DNA of 64,000 bases from Oegoconia quadripuncta (Eukaryota > Arthropoda > Insecta > Lepidoptera > Autostichidae): assembly GCA_949316235.1 (NCBI GenBank), contig OX438748.1, forward strand, positions 29,444,836-29,508,835. The letters run 5' to 3'. Positions 51,263 through 61,840 of this stretch are shown here, in pieces. Under the pieces are notes generated by a model. That model did not search any database. It had not been told where the DNA came from and saw only the letters and a program-made list of their open reading frames with translations. A program made the position numbers and the translations under genes. Numbering within the stretch: the first letter of the stretch is position 1; the number at the start of each line of letters is the position of its first letter.

Positions 51263-51369
51263 TGAGTATTGCAATTTAAGTTTTAGCATCACTTAACTTC
51301 CAATTTTCGAATTTGCGACGAACTGTGGTTCGAAAGATCGTAGTTCCGATACTCTATTGGTCTACATAT

Positions 51370-51640
51370 TGCTTGCTTGACCTCAATTGCCCCTGATGTT
51401 AAATGAAGATAAGGCCGAAGGTGGAAGCGAACGTACCCGGAAATCACATCTTCTACGGGGGCTGGATGTTATCTCTGACAACTGGAACACAACAATGCTA
51501 TTAATATTGCCGTTTTGGTGGCAGACTTAGATAAGATGATGGTAGCTAGCCAGGCGGACATTTATAATGCCCGACCACCAACTAAACCGAGTACTAGACA
51601 TAAACCCCGCTGGGCATCGAACCCCCGACTTCCGATTCGG
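51370..51640 (-). mobile_element. SINE-A, diverged
   Basis: From CTTGACCTCAATTGCCCCTG through AGGCCGAAGGTGGAAGCG and GGTAGCTAGCCAGGCGGACA to ATCGAACCCCCGACTTCCG. The outermost head is lost. Confidence 0.88.
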
Positions 51641-51792
51641 CGATGAAACCATACAGTAACAGAATACCTCGCGGTATGTTCAACATGTTCAACCTAACAT
51701 CGAAGGCTAAGGTGGAAGCGGAAATGTAAGTATTTTGTGCCACAGTCTGTAGCCCGAACGGCTTAAAGGATTTTAATAAAATAAGGATTATT

Positions 51793-52050
51793 AGAGAGCG
51801 TCGGTGGCTCAGTGGAGGAGACACAGTCTCCCAATTTGGGAGGTTCAGGTTCAATTCCCAGACAGGCCATGTACCACAGAATTTAAGTACTTATGTGCAT
51901 TTATCCGACTGCTCTTAAACAGTAAAGGAGGAATCCTACGAGCCTGAGAAATTTAAAAAAATGGAAGGCATGTGAAGTCCCCTACCCGCACTGGCTGGCG
52001 TGGCGGACTATGGCCCATACTCCTTCAATATGTATACGGACTGATGATGT
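51793..52050 (+). mobile_element. SINE-D, full length
   Basis: Best head of the family: GTCGGTGGCTCAGTGGAGGA (A box) and GGTTCAATTCCC (B box, 51848-51859). Then CATTTATCCGACTGCTCTTA, GGCATGTGAAGTCCCC, GGACTATGGCCCATACTCC and a GATGATG end. RNA polymerase III transcription is inferred from the boxes. Confidence 0.9.
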
Positions 52051-52477
52051 GAAGGATTATTAAATTAATTGTGGGAGTGTTTAATAATTTCGTCACTTAA
52101 ATCACTTCAACAGTGTCGCGACGTTTTTACCCGAATCACCATCCTTATGTCTCACTTGATGTAGATCTAGATTCCAGTAATCACCATCGCCCTCAATGTA
52201 GCTAATTGACCGTATAATTTATGCAGCTGGTCACTATTGACTAATGACCTTGATTCAACGCTATGTGCATGAGGTTTGCTCGGATGCTCTATTTAACAGA
52301 TTTGGTGAAATTGAAGGGACTGACGTTGCCTAAAATGATGATGATATTATATTTACTATTAGACTTCCTCAGTACTGATTCCTTGTTTAATCCATTCTTG
52401 TTACTCAACACACACATTCTAACATTTGCATGCGATCTTCTCTCGTTCATCTTTCTAACTGTCCAGGGGGCAGTTTT
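52051..52477. other. No recognised feature
   Basis: Unclassified. Confidence 0.4.
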
Positions 52478-52788
52478 AACCGCCGCCGTGGCTCAATGTA
52501 AACACCATAATGTTTACAAATCGGAGGTCGCCGGTTCGATCCCCAGCGGGGTACATGTTTAAGTACTCGGTTTGGTTGGTGGTAGGGCTAGCTACCACCA
52601 TCTTATCTAAATCTGCCGCCAAACAGCAATGTTAATAGCATTTATGTGTTCCGGTTGCCAGAGATAAGATAGCTAGTCCCCCAATTGTGTTGGGGTTTAC
52701 GGGTCAGTACGCTTCCACCTTCGGCCTCATCTTCACTTAACATCAGGTGTGATTGAGGTCACGTGCTAACCCCTGGTGCATAAAAAAA
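52478..52788 (+). mobile_element. SINE-A, near complete
   Basis: AACCGCCGCCGTGGCTCAAT, GGTTCGATCCCCAGCGGG, small deletion removing GCATTTTAAATGTCCGCCTG, then complete 3' end to GGTGCATAAAAAAA. Confidence 0.92.
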
Positions 52789-52789
52789 G

Positions 52790-53267
52790 GGGGTGGCGAT
52801 CGCGCTAACTTTCAACGTTAAACATTTCGTATCGCGCTAATCCTAAGCACGGAATTAAACTAGTTTTTTTTTAATACTCGTGGTTAGCTATAAACATTTT
52901 GTGTTTGGTTTTACTTTGGTCGTGTCAACGATATAATCGTTCACAAAAAATGGCGCAATACCATTTTTTTAAATCAGATAAAATAGCGCGATTGGTCCCG
53001 TCATCCAATACGAGTGTTCTGTTTCTTACCATACCATTGCAACAATAGATGCCATGTGTATAACAAATATAGCATCTATGCAAACATCTAATCAACGTTT
53101 GTTAGTATCTACACGTTCTATTGTTGTTCTGAAATAAAAAAAAACGATTATTTATTAATCTAACCTCAAAATAAACAACAAACACGTGGTCAAACTAATT
53201 GTGTAACCATTTTTTATTATTAGATAATGGTTGTACCTACAACTACTACCTACCTATAACGACGGAT
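52790..53267. other. No recognised feature
   Basis: Unclassified sequence with GCGCGAT/ATCGCGC words. Confidence 0.4.
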
Positions 53268-53750
53268 TTAGGACCCGATTTCGAAAGACATATAAGCGAA
53301 AGCCATTTGTGCGACGCCAGATAGTCGAAGTGCCATATGAACGAAACGCCATTTAGCCGATGGGCCATTTAATCGAAAAGACAAATATGCGAAAGCCATA
53401 AGATCGAATGTACAGTTGTGCGATGAGTTCGAAAATATTACTGTCAACCTAACATCGAAGTTTAACCTTCTGAACCTAACCAACAGTGTCGGGGTGCTCC
53501 GACCCATATTGCTCGCTACAGATAGGGGTCTGTACATTCGGTCTTATGGCTTTCGCATTTTATCTTTTCGATTAAATGGTCCATTGGCTAAATGGCGTTT
53601 CGTTCATATAGCGATCTTATGGCTTTCGCATATTTGTCTTTTCGATTAAATGGCCCATCGGCTAAATAGCGTTTCGTTCATATGGCACTTCGATTATCTG
53701 GCGTCGCACAAATGGCTTTCGCTTATATGTCTTTCGAAATCGGGTCCTAA
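53268..53750. mobile_element. Foldback element with 15-16 bp-periodic arms (2)
   Basis: Outer 48 bp pair exactly (TTAGGACCCGATTTCGAAAG with its complement at 53731-53750, continuing inwards). The left arm (53283-53430) is nine units of 14-16 bp each opening with CGAA/CGAC/CGAT and carrying GCCAT(T)TA; the right arm holds about 13 such units in the opposite sense, including an internal duplication. The core near 53440-53530 has TGAACCTAACC and GTGTCGGGGTGC, shared with 23158-23272. Flanks ACCTATAACGACG and ACCTATGACGACG may be a target duplication. Non-coding. Confidence 0.85.
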
Positions 53751-53764
53751 ACCTATGACGACGA

Positions 53765-54167
53765 CGTAGACGACAAAAAGTGCTTCACGCAGTTTACAAT
53801 TAATAACAGAGTTCCACATTTCGGCTTAATATATTCCATGTCATCTTAAATTACATTACCTTTTATATACTTGTGTTCAATGACGTCATACCACAATGGG
53901 AGCATGCTGAACAAGTACATTAATTTATTACACAACAGGAACGTCTGTTTTCAATGAAAATCCACCGCAAAGTGGCACATCGAGTTCACCGCATTAAATA
54001 TTGATAGTATAAACTAGTTCGATCAAACACAGTGCTGTTCTGTTGTTCTACAAAATGGCACATTTGGATGTAAATCAATGTAAATAAACCTATTGTGTCT
54101 ATTTGTTGGATTACATAAGCAAGTGCAAGGTATCTACGTAATATAGCAATAGCTTTTGTGGCTACAT
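53765..54167. other. No recognised feature
   Basis: Unclassified. Confidence 0.4.
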
Positions 54168-54248
54168 GCCGTTAAGAGGACTCATTGGATATATTAAGCT
54201 TTTCTTTTTAAATATAGAATAAATAAAAAAATAGCTCCGCCCTGCATT
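54168..54248 (+). repeat. Dispersed repeat Y, copy 3 (diverged)
   Basis: GTTAAGAGGACTCATTGGAT, TATTAAGCTTTTCTTTTTAA, GAATAAATAAAAAA and AGCTCCGCCCTGC correspond position by position to copies 1 and 2. Confidence 0.5.
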
Positions 54249-54408
54249 GAAGAAGCCTCAGACCTAATTATATATAATAACTAAACAGCTTTGTAAACGA
54301 TTATTTTCCAGAATTCAAGATTATAAAAAAAGAGGCCGCTTTTATCAATAATTTTAAATTCTCTAAAATAACCGTACCTAATGAACTACTCGTATATTTA
54401 GGTATCAC

Positions 54409-54817
54409 TTTTTTATTCACAACGTGTTAGCGCTTGACCTCAATAACACTTGATGTTAAGTGAAGATGACCCCGAAGGTGGAAGCGTAGACCCGGAAATC
54501 ACGTCTAATTTGGGGAACAGGTTATCTCTGACAACCGGAAGATAAGATGATGATATCTATATCGAGTGCAGGTCAGAGCAATACTTTTTATTTCATCACC
54601 ATCACCCATAACACCGAAGCTTACCATGAATCCCCAACTTATTAGGGAATCTGGCTATCATTCCCCAAATAGCCAGAACACAACAATGCTGCTTGGGACA
54701 TACACACATACTAATGGATCACCAACCAAATCGGAAACTAAACCGGTGCCTAAAGCACCCGCTGGGAATGGAACGCGCACCTCCATTTAATAAAACACCG
54801 ATCAACAAAGGCGGTTA
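54409..54817 (-). mobile_element. SINE-A, rearranged
   Basis: 54409-54555 holds the tail half (GTTAGCGCTTGACCTCAATA, GAAGATGACCCCGAAGGTGG, TTATCTCTGACAACCGGAA). 54640-54817 holds scrambled body and head (TAGCCAGAACACAACAATGC, AACTAAACCGGTGCC, AAAGGCGGTT). About 80 bp between is foreign. Confidence 0.65.
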
Positions 54818-55163
54818 AATGGGAGTAATTTATAAAACTCGGAAGCTGTATAGTCGATGAAAAAGAAAAAAAAGATAAAAATCCAATGCTCAATCTATTT
54901 ATGCACGTTCAATTAGCAATGTAATGAAAGCAAACCGCTAAAAAAGCACCTAGGTTATTTCGAATCCTTTCGCCGGCTCCGAGTGTACAGCGAACAAACA
55001 AACAAACAAACTGCGCAACTTGAAAGAGTGCTGAGAGAATTTAAAATATCCCGCTGTGAGCGTTTTGCTAAAACAAAAACTGAGGTGGACGCGTTATTCG
55101 GAGAACGCTATGAAAACGTTAAAACATTTACATCGCGGATAGTGCTAAAGATAAAGAGAATTG
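54818..55163. other. Unclassified open frame
   Basis: 54983-55180 is open (SRCERFAKTKTEVDALFGER visible) but runs into SINE-C; no homologue recognised. Confidence 0.3.
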
Positions 55164-55228
55164 CCGACCGATTGGTGTAGTGGATAGTGACGTTGTCAGC
55201 GAAACCAACGATTGCGGGTTCGAATTGA
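55164..55228 (+). mobile_element. SINE-C head fragment
   Basis: CGACCGATTGGTGTAGTGGA, TAGTGACGTTGTCAGCGAAA, CGGGTTCGAATT; cut after the B box. Confidence 0.75.
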
Positions 55229-55244
55229 CTCTCCTCGGGACAGA

Positions 55245-55600
55245 TTTAAAGAAATTAATATTTGAACTGGTCCTTCATAGTTTATTTAAGAGAATATTAT
55301 GTACGTTTGAAAAATATTTCTGCGTTCCCCGTGACAAGCATAATTTAAATGTGAGATATAAGGACAAATTGGCTACCCCTATGTTCAGACTAAGCAAAGT
55401 TAAAAACATCATTTATGAGACACTGTACACGCTTTTATATCCTTATACTAGAAAATATGATTAATCTAACTGAGAAAAAATTTAAAGATCATGTCAGAAC
55501 AACATTAGCAAAAAAAGGTTATTACAAAATTTCTGACTAACTGAATGACGAACACGCTTGGTGTACTTCAACCAGCTCCCAAAAATTATAAAATTGTATT
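55245..55600 (+). pseudogene. LINE-delta C-terminus
   Basis: Plus strand: HNLNVRYKDKLATPMFRLSK, VKNIIYETLY, frame change, then LTEKKFKDHVRTTLAKKGYY, KISD-stop-LNDEHAW. The KKGYYKISD end identifies the family. It directly follows a SINE-C fragment. Confidence 0.82.
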
Positions 55601-55934
55601 AGTTGTATAATTTATATTAAAAAAAAAACACCACAATGATCCTGTGGGTCTCTTGCGCCGCTTCTTTTACCACAGATGATTTCCCTTTCCGAAGCGGTAG
55701 TAGCTTGGACTTACTGACTGACAGATAAATGCAATAAGCCCTTCTATTTTCAGCAGAATTACATTGACATCCAAGGCATGAACGTCATACCTTTTGCTGT
55801 CATCCTTCGCTACGCCAGTCCATTAGGTTCCAGGATTTCGGAAGACCCAGCCGTGGTAAAAGCCCGGTGTATAACATCATTCAATTCTGTCTGATTGTAA
55901 CAATTTTTTTGCAAATAATTATGTTAATTTTAGC
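55601..55934. other. Possible LINE 3' UTR
   Basis: GTGGGTCTCTTGCGCCGCTTC, TTTCCGAAGCGGTAGTAGCT and GACAGATAAATGCAATAAGC look like a LINE 3' UTR, but there is no second copy here. Confidence 0.35.
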
Positions 55935-56068
55935 TTATGCGTTCCCAGGTCCTCCCTACTGCCGAAGAAGGTCGCCGCGGGGTTTTAGCAGGTATCCCTC
56001 CCGTCAGGGAGGGGAGTCCCACATAACCGTCTCGCCGTCCCCCAGGCGAGCGGTACGCGTAATGCGTA
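55935..56068 (+). repeat. Dispersed repeat R, copy 2
   Basis: GCTTATGCGTTCCCAGGTCC, GAAGGTCGCCGCGGGGTTTT, GGTATCCCTCCCGTCAGGG and GTCTCGCCGTCCCCCAGGCG, ending AATGCGTAAAAAAAAG. Longer than the copy at 21490. Confidence 0.65.
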
Positions 56069-57021
56069 AAAAAAAGATATTGAGATTCGTTAACAAAAAC
56101 GCACAGTTACTTGATCAACTTTATAATTATTACACTTCAACACTCTTCTCTACTCGGCTTATCACAAAAAACTGTCCGCTCTCAAAAGTGTTTCGTCTTC
56201 AGCAACTCCCACTCTCTTCCCCTACCCTTTACAACTTTACAATTTAAAATAAAATTAAAAAAAATAACAAAATAAAAAACTCACTAGCTCCTGACTGGCT
56301 GATATCGGCCATGTTGATTGGTCAAGACGACCATCTAATCAGGGTCTAACTGATACAAAATAATATTACTAATTAATTAAAAACAATTACCTATATAAAC
56401 TTTACAAATAGTTTTATTAATTAACAGTTATTATTTAATAAACTATTACACTTATGACAAGTGTCATATCGATATTGAATTGATGATTTTCTCAATTTCT
56501 TTCCACAAGTTTGCGTTTAAATATAGAGACCGTCTTAAAAAAATTCTTGTTCGAATCCACTTCGCAACGACATAGCTTCACCTTCCCGAATAACATAAAC
56601 CCAGCTCAGTAGCGGTAGAGCTGTAGAAGTTTTAACGTAATTAGCTTCGCTTATCAAGATATAGTGGTTAGTTCGACAAGCGGTACCTATTAGCTGCAAC
56701 GAAGCTATGTTCCGCTGAAAAGTTCAACATAGATTTAATTTAGAGCTGCGTGAGTTGCTGTATATTTAGTTTGTGGTTACGAGGATCAGTTTATCGTCGT
56801 ATTAGAAATTTCTAGACAAGTAGAACCTTATAATCTTTCTTTGTACCAAATTTCATATTCCGTCAAGGCGACATAGCGTGAATGAGGAGCATCAAAACAC
56901 ATCTAATACCAATAGTATTAGAAGTTGACTATCTACTCTAATATTATAAATATGAAAGTGTTTGGCATTTTTTCTGTAATTACAATCCCGTACATTTCTT
57001 TCTTTTCAGAAAGAAAAAGTA
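56069..57021. other. Unclassified; contains a Helitron scrap
   Basis: No family match other than 56935-56975. Contains CATGTTGATTGGTCAAGACG-type sequence near 56310. Confidence 0.35.
56935..56975 (+). mobile_element. Lep1-type Helitron, 5' end fragment
   Basis: CTACTCTAATATTATAAATA followed by TGAAAGTGTTTGGCAT. Only the 5' end remains. Confidence 0.6.
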
Positions 57022-57329
57022 TTTTTTTATGCACAACGGGTTAACACTTGACCTTAATCACACCTGGTAACATCAGGTCAGTGATGATGAGGCCGAAGGT
57101 GGAAGCGTACTGACCCGGAAACCCCTATTTGGGGGACTGGCTATATTATCTCTGACAACCAGAACATGACAATGATTTTAACATTGCTGTTTGGCAGCAT
57201 TATATAAGATGGTGGTAGCTAGCCAGGCGGATATTTTCAAGTGTCTTACCACCAACTAACCCGCTTACTAAACATGTACCTCCGATTCGTAAACCATATA
57301 TTGCTTACAGTCAGCTGCGGAGGCTGTTA
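57022..57329 (-). mobile_element. SINE-A, full length
   Basis: T7, ATGCACAACGGGTTAACACT, a small insertion in the tail block, GGTGGTAGCTAGCCAGGCGG, ACATGTACCTCCGATTCG (B box deleted), CTGCGGAGGC at the head. Confidence 0.88.
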
Positions 57330-57737
57330 ATATAATTATCAAATACAGAAAATTAAGTGTATTTGTAGCAAAGGGATTGACGTCAGCATTTGCTGCAGAA
57401 TATGTAATATGCAGCACTTGATAGCGCTGGTCTTCAGAGTAATCACTCTTTCACTTAAGTTTTGAAAGAGAAAAAAACGCTGTTACAAGCGCGCGCTCCC
57501 ACTTACACATAAATAATAATTTACAACGAACTAAAGAACTTTGTACAAAAACTGGCCAATTGCGTGTCGAACCACGAGCAGTGTTGGGTTCCATAGGTGC
57601 CCATCACAATTTGCAGTTTTTTTTTGGTGTTTCATAAATAATTTTCATCGCAAAGTACATTTAATAATGACTATTAATCATTAATTTTTGAAGCCTACTT
57701 TGCGGTGATAGTTTTCCTATTTACATTGTTATACATA
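57330..57737. other. Unclassified; small inverted repeat
   Basis: CGCAAAGTA (57649) and TACTTTGCG (57697) pair at 40 bp distance; otherwise nothing recognised. Confidence 0.4.
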
Positions 57738-58095
57738 CCGGATGAGTTTTTTACCGTAAGAAAAAAAACAGAGCATATTAGGTAAGTGAAATAGAAGTTA
57801 TTGGCATAGGTAGTTTAATTTTTTTTTCTTCAAAACCATAAAATATAATAAAACGTTGTGGTATTTGACGGTCGCGTATGTAGTCTATTGCACATAATTA
57901 CATAATTGAATTAAATTTAAAAAAAATTGGTAAAAATATGAGTTTTCTCTGAGTTTTATGAGTATGAATTAAAATTAGCATAACAGTAACTCTAGAAATC
58001 CCGTAAGTCGCATATCAATCTATGATGCCAGTAACTTCTATTTCACATACTTAATATGCCCTATTTTTTTCGTTACGGTAAAGAAACTCATCCGG
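57738..58095. mobile_element. TA-flanked MITE with 75 bp TIRs
   Basis: CCGGATGAGTTTTTTACCGT (left) and its complement (right) are each flanked by TA. The TIRs run to about 57809 and from 58020. The 358 bp has no coding capacity. TA duplication suggests a Tc1/mariner-like source. Confidence 0.92.
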
Positions 58096-58099
58096 TATA

Positions 58100-58309
58100 T
58101 TTTTGCACATAATCAGTGAGCAAAACATTGTTTTGGAAATAACTGCACTAAACATAATACAGTGAAATGAGACAAACCACTCCATGATGTACCTAAATCT
58201 TTACCACATTTATGAAGCTACTAATAATAAACCATGTAAGTAATTTACCTACTTTATTATTTTTACAATAATGCATGCAAAGTGTAACTTGCTCGAGGGA
58301 GAGTGTACT
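58100..58309. other. No recognised feature
   Basis: Unclassified. Confidence 0.4.
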
Positions 58310-58655
58310 CTGGCTTAAAATTATCGCTTTAAAGCTTAATATTTCGCAAACGGACCCCTGAATCGAAAAACTGTTCCAGATAACCTATAATATTTTAGAA
58401 CGACCTATCCAACGACATCCCACACGATGGGGTAAAAAAATTCATCCCCACTTTAAATGAAGCGGAGATAACATAAAATTATCTCAGCTTCACTTATGAG
58501 ATTTTAATTAGCCACTTTGTCAGCGTGATTAATATGTGTACCTACCTGTGCCAAATTACAACTTCCGAGTACTAAGAACCTCTGAGTTTAGCCGCGGTCA
58601 GACAAACAGTCATGGCAACACTATAAGGGTTCTTTTGACTACGGAACCCTAAACA
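58310..58655 (+). repeat. Dispersed repeat V, copy 2 (longer)
   Basis: AACGACCTATCCAACGACAT, CCCACACGATGGGGTAAAAA, GTCAGCGTGATTAATATGTG, CATGGCAACACTATAAGGGT and TTTTGACTACGGAACCCTAA. The CGTGATTAATATGT...ATGGC(A/G)A end matches 29820-29953. Confidence 0.7.
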
Positions 58656-58949
58656 TAGTGTTAGTAATCTAAAAATAAACACCAAAATGGAATTCAAACT
58701 AACCACGATTCGACGGTCCCGAATTTTTATATTCAAGTAACTGTGTAAAATACTATTCACAGTGTTATTCTAACCATTCCGAGTCGGGTCACGTTAAAGG
58801 CTTAATGTAGTTAGAGTTGAACCACGTTTCACTGAGTTAGATTATAATAGAGATGCCTTTGCCAGTGAAGATAGTAGAGAATGTATGTATTTTTTACTAT
58901 CCAAATTTTAATAATCATAAGCTCTATAAGCTCTATCAAAGGCGGAATG
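58656..58949. other. No recognised feature
   Basis: Unclassified. Confidence 0.4.
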
Positions 58950-59130
58950 TAGAGAACTGTGGAAAGGACTCCACCGACAAGAGCATAGCTCTTAAATATA
59001 GGAGAGATAAGCTCTATTTGAGGAATCAGAACAAATTAGCAGTCCCTCTAATCAGATTGAGTAAACGAAGTAAATTGTTTGTGCCTCTGTCACAGAATTA
59101 ATTGTGTAAGCTTTTACAAAACAAGAATCC
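58950..59130 (+). pseudogene. LINE-delta fragment
   Basis: LYLRNQNKLAVPLIRLSKRS matches the N(K/Q)NKLA-P--RLSK region of the family (compare 55320-55400). Frame lost soon after. Confidence 0.5.
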
Positions 59131-59327
59131 TATCTGGAAGTTATGTACACTCCTACACAATGTTACGACCTCGATCACACCTGCCAATGACGACGTAACT
59201 TGAACTGTATCGTTACGAATTACGTTGACCAATGAGAAACCGTCAATTTGCCGAACGAGCGATGAACCAACCAATCACATGTCGGAACGTAACCGATGAC
59301 GATAACGATGAAATTATGTAATACCCC
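59131..59327. other. No recognised feature
   Basis: Contains CCAATGAGAAAC and CCAACCAATCACATG words; nothing assigned. Confidence 0.4.
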
Positions 59328-59480
59328 AGATGTTAAATGCATATTAAGCCTAAGGTGGAAGCATACTGACCAGCATAAAGCATAAAACCAATCTTATTTG
59401 TGGGACTGGGTATATTAGCTCTGACAACCGGAACACAACAGCATTTAAACATTGCTGTTTGGCGGCAGACGTATATAAGA
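59328..59480 (-). mobile_element. SINE-A, partial
   Basis: Internal part of a minus-strand copy (CCTAAGGTGGAAGCATACTG, ATTAGCTCTGACAACCGGAA, CATTGCTGTTTGGCGGCAGA). Ends at the microsatellite. Confidence 0.8.
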
Positions 59481-59483
59481 CTC

Positions 59484-59532
59484 TCGACTCGACTCGACTC
59501 GATTCGACTCGACTTGACTCGACTTGACTCGA
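59484..59532. repeat. (CTCGA)n microsatellite
   Basis: About 10 units of CTCGA with CTTGA/TTCGA variants, sitting exactly between two inverted SINE-A pieces. Confidence 0.95.
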
Positions 59533-59535
59533 TTT

Positions 59536-59730
59536 GGTTTACGATTTTTTCTGGGTTTACGATTCGGAGGTCGCGTTTTCGATCCCCAGCGGGGTACATG
59601 TTTAAGTACTGGGTTTGGTTGGTGGTACGGCATTTTAAAATGTCCGCAATGTTAATAGCATTGTTGTGTAACTTCACTTAACATCAGGTGTGATTGAGGT
59701 CAAGTACCAACCCGTCGTGCATAAAAAAAA
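59536..59730 (+). mobile_element. SINE-A, internally deleted
   Basis: GGGTTTACGATTCGGAGGTC, TTTTCGATCCCCAGCGGGG, GTTTGGTTGGTGGTACGGC, then AATGTTAATAGCATTGTTGT joined to ACTTCACTTAACATCAGGTG and the tail. Confidence 0.88.
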
Positions 59731-60345
59731 GTAATTTTCTATATAGATTTATAGATCTAATCTGCTTATACTAAATCCGTAATCCACAACTTCTTTCATA
59801 AACTCCTCGGTCATTGCCTAATATTACCACAAATAGCCTGGATTTCAACAAGCCCTTTCGCCAAAGTTGTTTATGTCCCAAAAATTCTCAATAAAATATG
59901 TCTTTATTAATGTATGCTTCCACGCTTCAACCACAGCATTTATAATAAGCAGTGACACCAATTTTCACAAACGACAATCTATTGGGATGTAAAAATGCAA
60001 TAGTTGCTCAATTGCAGAGCCAACATCCTCGTAAAGTCGCTTGTGTATCAGAATTCACAGGAAGCAGTGCGGTGTTTATCTATTATGTGCAAATTTCCAC
60101 ACGTACGTCCATATCAAGATTATTTTATCTTGATACGTTCCATATCAAGATAAAATAAAACTTTGACGGCCGATTGGTGTAGTGGGTGGTGACTTTGCGC
60201 TCGAAATCATTCAAGGTTTATAAGCCATGTTTGATGATAATCGGTTAAGCCGTTTTAGTTATGTTTAGTTTTTAATGTGGGTTTTTTGGTGTATTAGAAT
60301 GATAGCATTGCCTTTCGAGTGTTTTTAAAATTGTCAGCTGTAGTT
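59731..60345. other. Unclassified with a SINE-C scrap
   Basis: 60168-60196 (GACGGCCGATTGGTGTAGTG) is a SINE-C head start. ATCAAGATTATTTTATCTTGAT near 60113 is a small palindrome. The rest is unassigned. Confidence 0.4.
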
Positions 60346-60688
60346 AACCGCCTCCGTGGCTCAATGTAAACAACATTGGCTTTACGATTCGGAGGTCGCG
60401 GGTTCGATCCCCAGCAGGGTACATGTCTAAGTACTCGGTTTGGTTGGTGGAAGGGCATTTTAAATGTCCGCCTGGCTAGCTACCACCATCTTATCTAAAT
60501 CTGCCGCCAAGCAGCAATGTTGATAGCATTGGTGTGTTCCGGTTGTCAGAGATAAGATAGCCAGTCCCCCAAATGTGTTGGGGTTTCCGGATCAATACGC
60601 ATTCACCTTCGACCTCATCTTCACTTAACATCAGGTGTGATTGAGGTCAAGTACCAACCCGTTGTGCATAAAGAAAGAAAAGAAAGAC
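60346..60688 (+). mobile_element. SINE-A, full-length reference copy
   Basis: About 343 bp. Order: head AACCGCCTCCGTGGCTCAAT (A-box region), B box GGTTCGATCCCC about 50 bp on, TAAGTACTCGGTTTGGTTGG, GTCCGCCTGGCTAGCTACCA, TCTGCCGCCAAGCAGCAATG, GTTGTCAGAGATAAGATAGC, CCAAATGTGTTGGGGTTTCC, then the LINE-like end CTTCACTTAACATCAGGTGT, TTGTGCATAAAG and an A/G-rich tail. The tRNA head supplies the promoter; the tail probably recruits a LINE reverse transcriptase. It has no protein-coding capacity. Little divergence from the family majority. Confidence 0.95.
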
Positions 60689-60751
60689 AGTTTCTCACTC
60701 GCCCAAAAACTCGATGTTATATCAAGGATAATTCTGTTACATAAATACAAT

Positions 60752-61215
60752 TATCCCAAATGGGGTGGTCAGAGATATTCCAAACACTAGTGTTTGGGTG
60801 CTCCAAACATTATAAGTTTAATAATTGAAACAACATCTACGGTTCACCTATACAGAATATAGATTAAATAGTAAGATATAAATATATATATACGAGTCCT
60901 ATATTATACAGTGGCTACTTATATTTTTGTGTAACTGTTTCTATATCTTGTGTTCTAGATGTTTAATTTTATAAATGACGAAACCGCTATACAGTGGATA
61001 CTGATATCTTAGGACTTTTATCTCTTGTTTTTATGATGACCCCTCTGTGAGCTACCTGTGTCTTGACGAGTCATTTCTCGTACCTGTATCATACCTAACT
61101 CCCGTTGTTTTGATACTTGATACTCAATTGACATTAAATTATTTCATTTCATTTCATTTCATATAAAGAAAATAGAGTTATGAAATATACAGAAATGTAC
61201 ACGTGCCGAAACTAC
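60752..61215 (+). repeat. Dispersed repeat X, copy 4, split by a LINE end
   Basis: 60752-60850 (AAATGGGGTGGTCAGAGATA, CTACGGTTCACC) and 61170-61215 (TTATGAAATATACAGAAATG, TACACGTG) together match 28838-28960. Confidence 0.75.
60860..61165 (+). mobile_element. LINE-like 3' UTR with (ATTTC)n tail
   Basis: AT-rich 300 bp ending ...ACATTAAATT followed by ATTTC x4 (61139-61162). Interrupts repeat X. No coding sequence left; class inferred from tail type. Confidence 0.6.
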
Positions 61216-61840
61216 ACAGCACAACAATATCTATTATGCCACATATTTTGCCCCTGAAAGTGGTCAGTAGTTGTAGTCATTTGTATTACTGTTTTCTTGA
61301 TGTAACCCAATTGGATCCCAATCCGTCCGCTTTCCACAGCTTGAAATATTAAGGCGAAATAGGGAGACATTACTAATTCATCAGTCAAAGTTCAACCAAG
61401 GACCGGACTTAATTCATTATATAGCAGGGTTAACGGAAATTTTACAAGTTTTAGGGTCGCGTTGAAATAAACCTGAGGAGGTTGGTTGTCTTGAAGTGTA
61501 AATAGGTCGGTTTGAAGGGTGAATGGCCTGCTTTATTAATAAAGCTAACCACAGAGATGAAGGGTCGATTTAACTCTGCAGTTGGCATTAAAGTGTTACT
61601 GAGTTTTGAGAGGGATGATGGATATTTGTGTATTTATTATAATGCCAAATAAAAACGTTACAAGATGTAAGGTATGCGTGGGGGCCGTACAATCTCTTAG
61701 TGGCTTCTGCTCTCCTGGTAGTTTTAAGTATGAATGCAGTACAAGTGTCACCATGAAGGTATGTAATATAATCTAAGTACATTGTAATGAATATATCAAT
61801 GCAATGTGGGAAAATAATGTAAATTGAAGAAATCTTTTTC
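61216..61840. other. No recognised feature
   Basis: Unclassified. Confidence 0.4.

Noticed and set aside
53268..53537. 89-codon ORF inside the large foldback, with a plus-strand mirror
   Set aside because: The repeated protein words (e.g. MAFAYLSF) follow from the 15 bp-phased DNA repeat; no coding selection is implied.
59484..59532. Telomere-type pentamer array
   Set aside because: Insect telomere unit is TTAGG/CCTAA; CTCGA is a plain microsatellite.
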